From contig JAFYQA010000103.1 in assembly GCA_017547315.1 (NCBI GenBank), positions 1-14,470 of the forward strand: 14,470 bases of DNA. Direction: 5' to 3'. The notes below the pieces were generated by a model. That model made no database searches. It worked only from the letters and a program-made list of their open reading frames with translations, and was not told the origin of the DNA. Below are positions 12,898 through 14,470 of this stretch, piece by piece. Position 1 is the first letter of the stretch. Every line of letters begins with the position of its first letter. The stretch comes from Roseburia sp. (GTDB lineage Bacteria > Bacillota_A > Clostridia > Lachnospirales > Lachnospiraceae). A program made the translations under genes and the position numbers.

Positions 12898-13659
12898 ATG
12901 GATACAGCAAAAAGAGTGCGCTATCATTTATTAGATGGGATTCGTGGAATCGTACTGATAAGTATGATAGCATACCATTTTTCGTGGAACATGGTGTACA
13001 TGTACGGTGCGAAATGGGACTGGTATCGGAGCACGGGAGCTTATATATGGCAACAAAGTATATGCTGGACATTTATTATATTGTCCGGCTTTTGTTGGTC
13101 TATGGGGAAACAACCATTAAAAAGAGGCCTTATGGTATTTGGCGGTGGCCTGCTTGTGACAGCAGTTACAATTGCAGTAATGCCACAGAATCGCGTGGTA
13201 TTTGGTGTGTTGACTTGTATAGGTTCGTGTATGCTATTGCTGATACCGTTGGATAAAATTTTTCGAAGGATACCAGTAGAAGCCGGTATGGCAATAAGCA
13301 TTGTGTTATTTGTTCTGACAAGGAATATAAATCGCGGATATTTGGGATTTGAGTCATGGAAATGGATTACGTTGCCGAGAGAGTGGTATCAGAATCTGCT
13401 GACTGCCTATATTGGTATGCCTCCGCGGAGTTTTTATTCTACGGATTATTTTTCTTTAATACCGTGGTTCTTTTTGTTTGTAACAGGATATTTTTTATAT
13501 GGTGTATGTAAAAAGTATGATTTGCTCAGAGGCGAACTTTTTGGGAAAAAGATACCATTGGTAGACTTTTTGGGAAAACGTTCACTATTCGTGTATTTAT
13601 TGCACCAACCGATTATTTATTTGATTCAGGAGATATTGAGGGGCATTGGTGTGATATAG
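12898..13659 (+). CDS. DUF1624 (HGSNAT catalytic-like) membrane protein
   Basis: A 253-aa polytopic protein with about seven hydrophobic segments. The opening YHLLDGIRGIVLISMIAYHF (9-28) has the LDxxRG and membrane histidine pattern of DUF1624/heparan-alpha-glucosaminide N-acetyltransferase-like proteins. The closing VYLLHQPIIY (232-241) is the second family hallmark, with His236. By analogy it may transfer an acyl group across the membrane to a cell-surface sugar; the substrate is not known. The ATG at 12898 has AAGGG 9 bases upstream. A TTG at 12871 opens the same frame but overlaps the regulator and has no ribosome site. Probably co-transcribed with the OhrR-like gene. Confidence 0.82.
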   Translation: MDTAKRVRYHLLDGIRGIVLISMIAYHFSWNMVYMYGAKWDWYRSTGAYIWQQSICWTFIILSGFCWSMGKQPLKRGLMVFGGGLLVTAVTIAVMPQNRVVFGVLTCIGSCMLLLIPLDKIFRRIPVEAGMAISIVLFVLTRNINRGYLGFESWKWITLPREWYQNLLTAYIGMPPRSFYSTDYFSLIPWFFLFVTGYFLYGVCKKYDLLRGELFGKKIPLVDFLGKRSLFVYLLHQPIIYLIQEILRGIGVI

Positions 13660-13694
13660 TTAGGGCGTTTGTATAACAAGGGGTATTTTAAAAG

Positions 13695-14470
13695 ATGACA
13701 GAGAAGAAATGGGAATGGAAAAAAGTTCATATAGTGATTTTACTGGCACTGATGTATGCAGGGTGCCTGCTTGTGTTATCTTTTATTGGATATTCTGATG
13801 GGGATGATGCATTTTTCTATGAGTATTGCAGGAGCATGGGATTTTGGGAATACCTTGGCTGGCGTTATAACGAATGGACCGGTCGTATGATTTCCGAAGG
13901 ATTGATGCATATTTTTTTTAATCAGGACTTGTGGGTATGGCGCGTTGTAAATGCTGGGATGTTGGTGGCACTGCCCGCGTCGATGGTCGCTTTAAAAAAT
14001 GCAGTGGCGGGGATTCCAAATGAGCAAAGCAATGGCGATAGAAATGGTGCATATCTGGTGTGTTTTATTATGGCAGTTTTGACTTATGCGTTGTTGGATA
14101 TTAAAGCATTTGGCTATTCTGCAGTTTGGATTACTGGTTCCATGAATTATCTGTGGCCGATGGTCTGTGGTATTGTGGCATTGCGTGTTGTTGCAAAAGT
14201 AGCATATGATGAGTCAGAGACGAAAGTAGCTGTTTGGGAATATGTAGCAGCGTCAGTATGTGCAGTAATTGCAGCAATGTCGTCCGAACAGATGGGAGCA
14301 GTATTACTGGCATTTGAAGTGATCTGTATTGTGCAAAAAGTTTGGAAGAAAGTCTCATTACAGTTTGGAATTGTGATGCTGTCGATGGTAACATTAGGTG
14401 CCTTTTTGGTGTCTAGTCTTTCGCCGGGAAATGAATTGCGAATTGCTATGGCAGTAGAACATAATATGCC
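13695..14470 (+). CDS. DUF6056-like multi-TM protein (partial, C-terminus off the right edge)
   Basis: An open frame of 258 codons runs from 13695 through the right edge. After a cytoplasmic start with a basic run (KKWEWKK), a first TM segment (about 11-30) is followed by an external loop with SDGDDAFFYEY and WRYNEWTGRM. Several further TM segments follow, with SPGNELR late in the visible part. A first-loop acidic DD motif, a (N)GR motif and a later PGN..R motif are the pattern I associate with DUF6056 proteins, which resemble membrane glycosyltransferases of the GT-C type. AAGGGG about 11 bases upstream is the only ribosome-site candidate. It follows the DUF1624 gene by 35 bases and could share its transcript. 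Together they suggest surface polysaccharide modification (inference). Confidence 0.75.
   Translation, partial: MTEKKWEWKKVHIVILLALMYAGCLLVLSFIGYSDGDDAFFYEYCRSMGFWEYLGWRYNEWTGRMISEGLMHIFFNQDLWVWRVVNAGMLVALPASMVALKNAVAGIPNEQSNGDRNGAYLVCFIMAVLTYALLDIKAFGYSAVWITGSMNYLWPMVCGIVALRVVAKVAYDESETKVAVWEYVAASVCAVIAAMSSEQMGAVLLAFEVICIVQKVWKKVSLQFGIVMLSMVTLGAFLVSSLSPGNELRIAMAVEHNM

Noticed and set aside
12635..13301. Several minus-strand and alternative plus-strand open frames over the OhrR-like and DUF1624 genes
   Set aside because: They are antisense or out-of-frame to proteins with clear family motifs and show no family resemblance of their own.
14131..14394. Minus-strand open frame of 87 codons
   Set aside because: Lies wholly antisense inside the DUF6056-like coding frame; low complexity and no ribosome site.

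Overview
The window looks like chromosomal DNA from a low-GC Bacillota, most likely a gut-type clostridium of the Lachnospiraceae. That rests on the AT-rich base composition, strong AGGAGG-type ribosome sites, sigma-A promoters of TTGACA-N17-TATAAT type, and a gene set (PcrA-like helicase, YitT, DUF2975 plus a small XRE regulator, GGDEF protein with a multi-TM sensor, OhrR-like MarR) typical of that group. The genus is inference. I see no tRNA, rRNA, CRISPR array, IS element or phage gene.

Layout. (1) 1-656, minus: the N-terminal part of a membrane-anchored alpha/beta hydrolase, running off the left edge. (2) 866-3823, plus: a PcrA/UvrD-like helicase and an inositol-monophosphatase-family enzyme, probably co-transcribed and ended by a strong hairpin that also separates them from a convergent YitT-family membrane protein (3885-4778, minus). 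(3) 4986-5997, plus: a DUF2975 membrane protein and a small XRE-type regulator, resembling the B. subtilis yoaS/yozG pair. Their consensus promoter is flanked by two perfect 15-bp direct repeats. (4) 6067-8145, minus: a YegP-like DUF1508 protein and a membrane diguanylate cyclase, each with its own promoter. (5) 8346-12347, plus: a TetR-family regulator followed by four same-strand genes: a flavin-reductase-fold protein with an unusual C-terminal extension, an NmrA-like NAD(P)-binding protein, a DUF1295 (steroid-5-alpha-reductase-fold) membrane protein and an unrecognised membrane protein of about 218 aa. (6) 12444-13659, plus: an OhrR-type MarR regulator with the redox cysteine and its three partner tyrosines, then a DUF1624-type acyltransferase-like membrane protein. 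(7) 13695 to the right edge, plus: a partial DUF6056-like multi-TM protein.

How they may work together. The most coherent unit is region 5. It combines a soluble flavin protein, a soluble nicotinamide-binding protein and a membrane reductase-fold protein behind a regulator that probably controls itself, and its three enzyme genes have the GGT/CGT-rich codon use of highly expressed genes. This suggests a reductive pathway acting on a hydrophobic or membrane substrate. The substrate cannot be read from sequence. The TetR gene shares its upstream region with the divergent diguanylate cyclase, and that region holds two different palindromes, one on each promoter. The OhrR-like gene just downstream has no ohr (OsmC) gene beside it within the window, so its target may lie in one of the flanking units.
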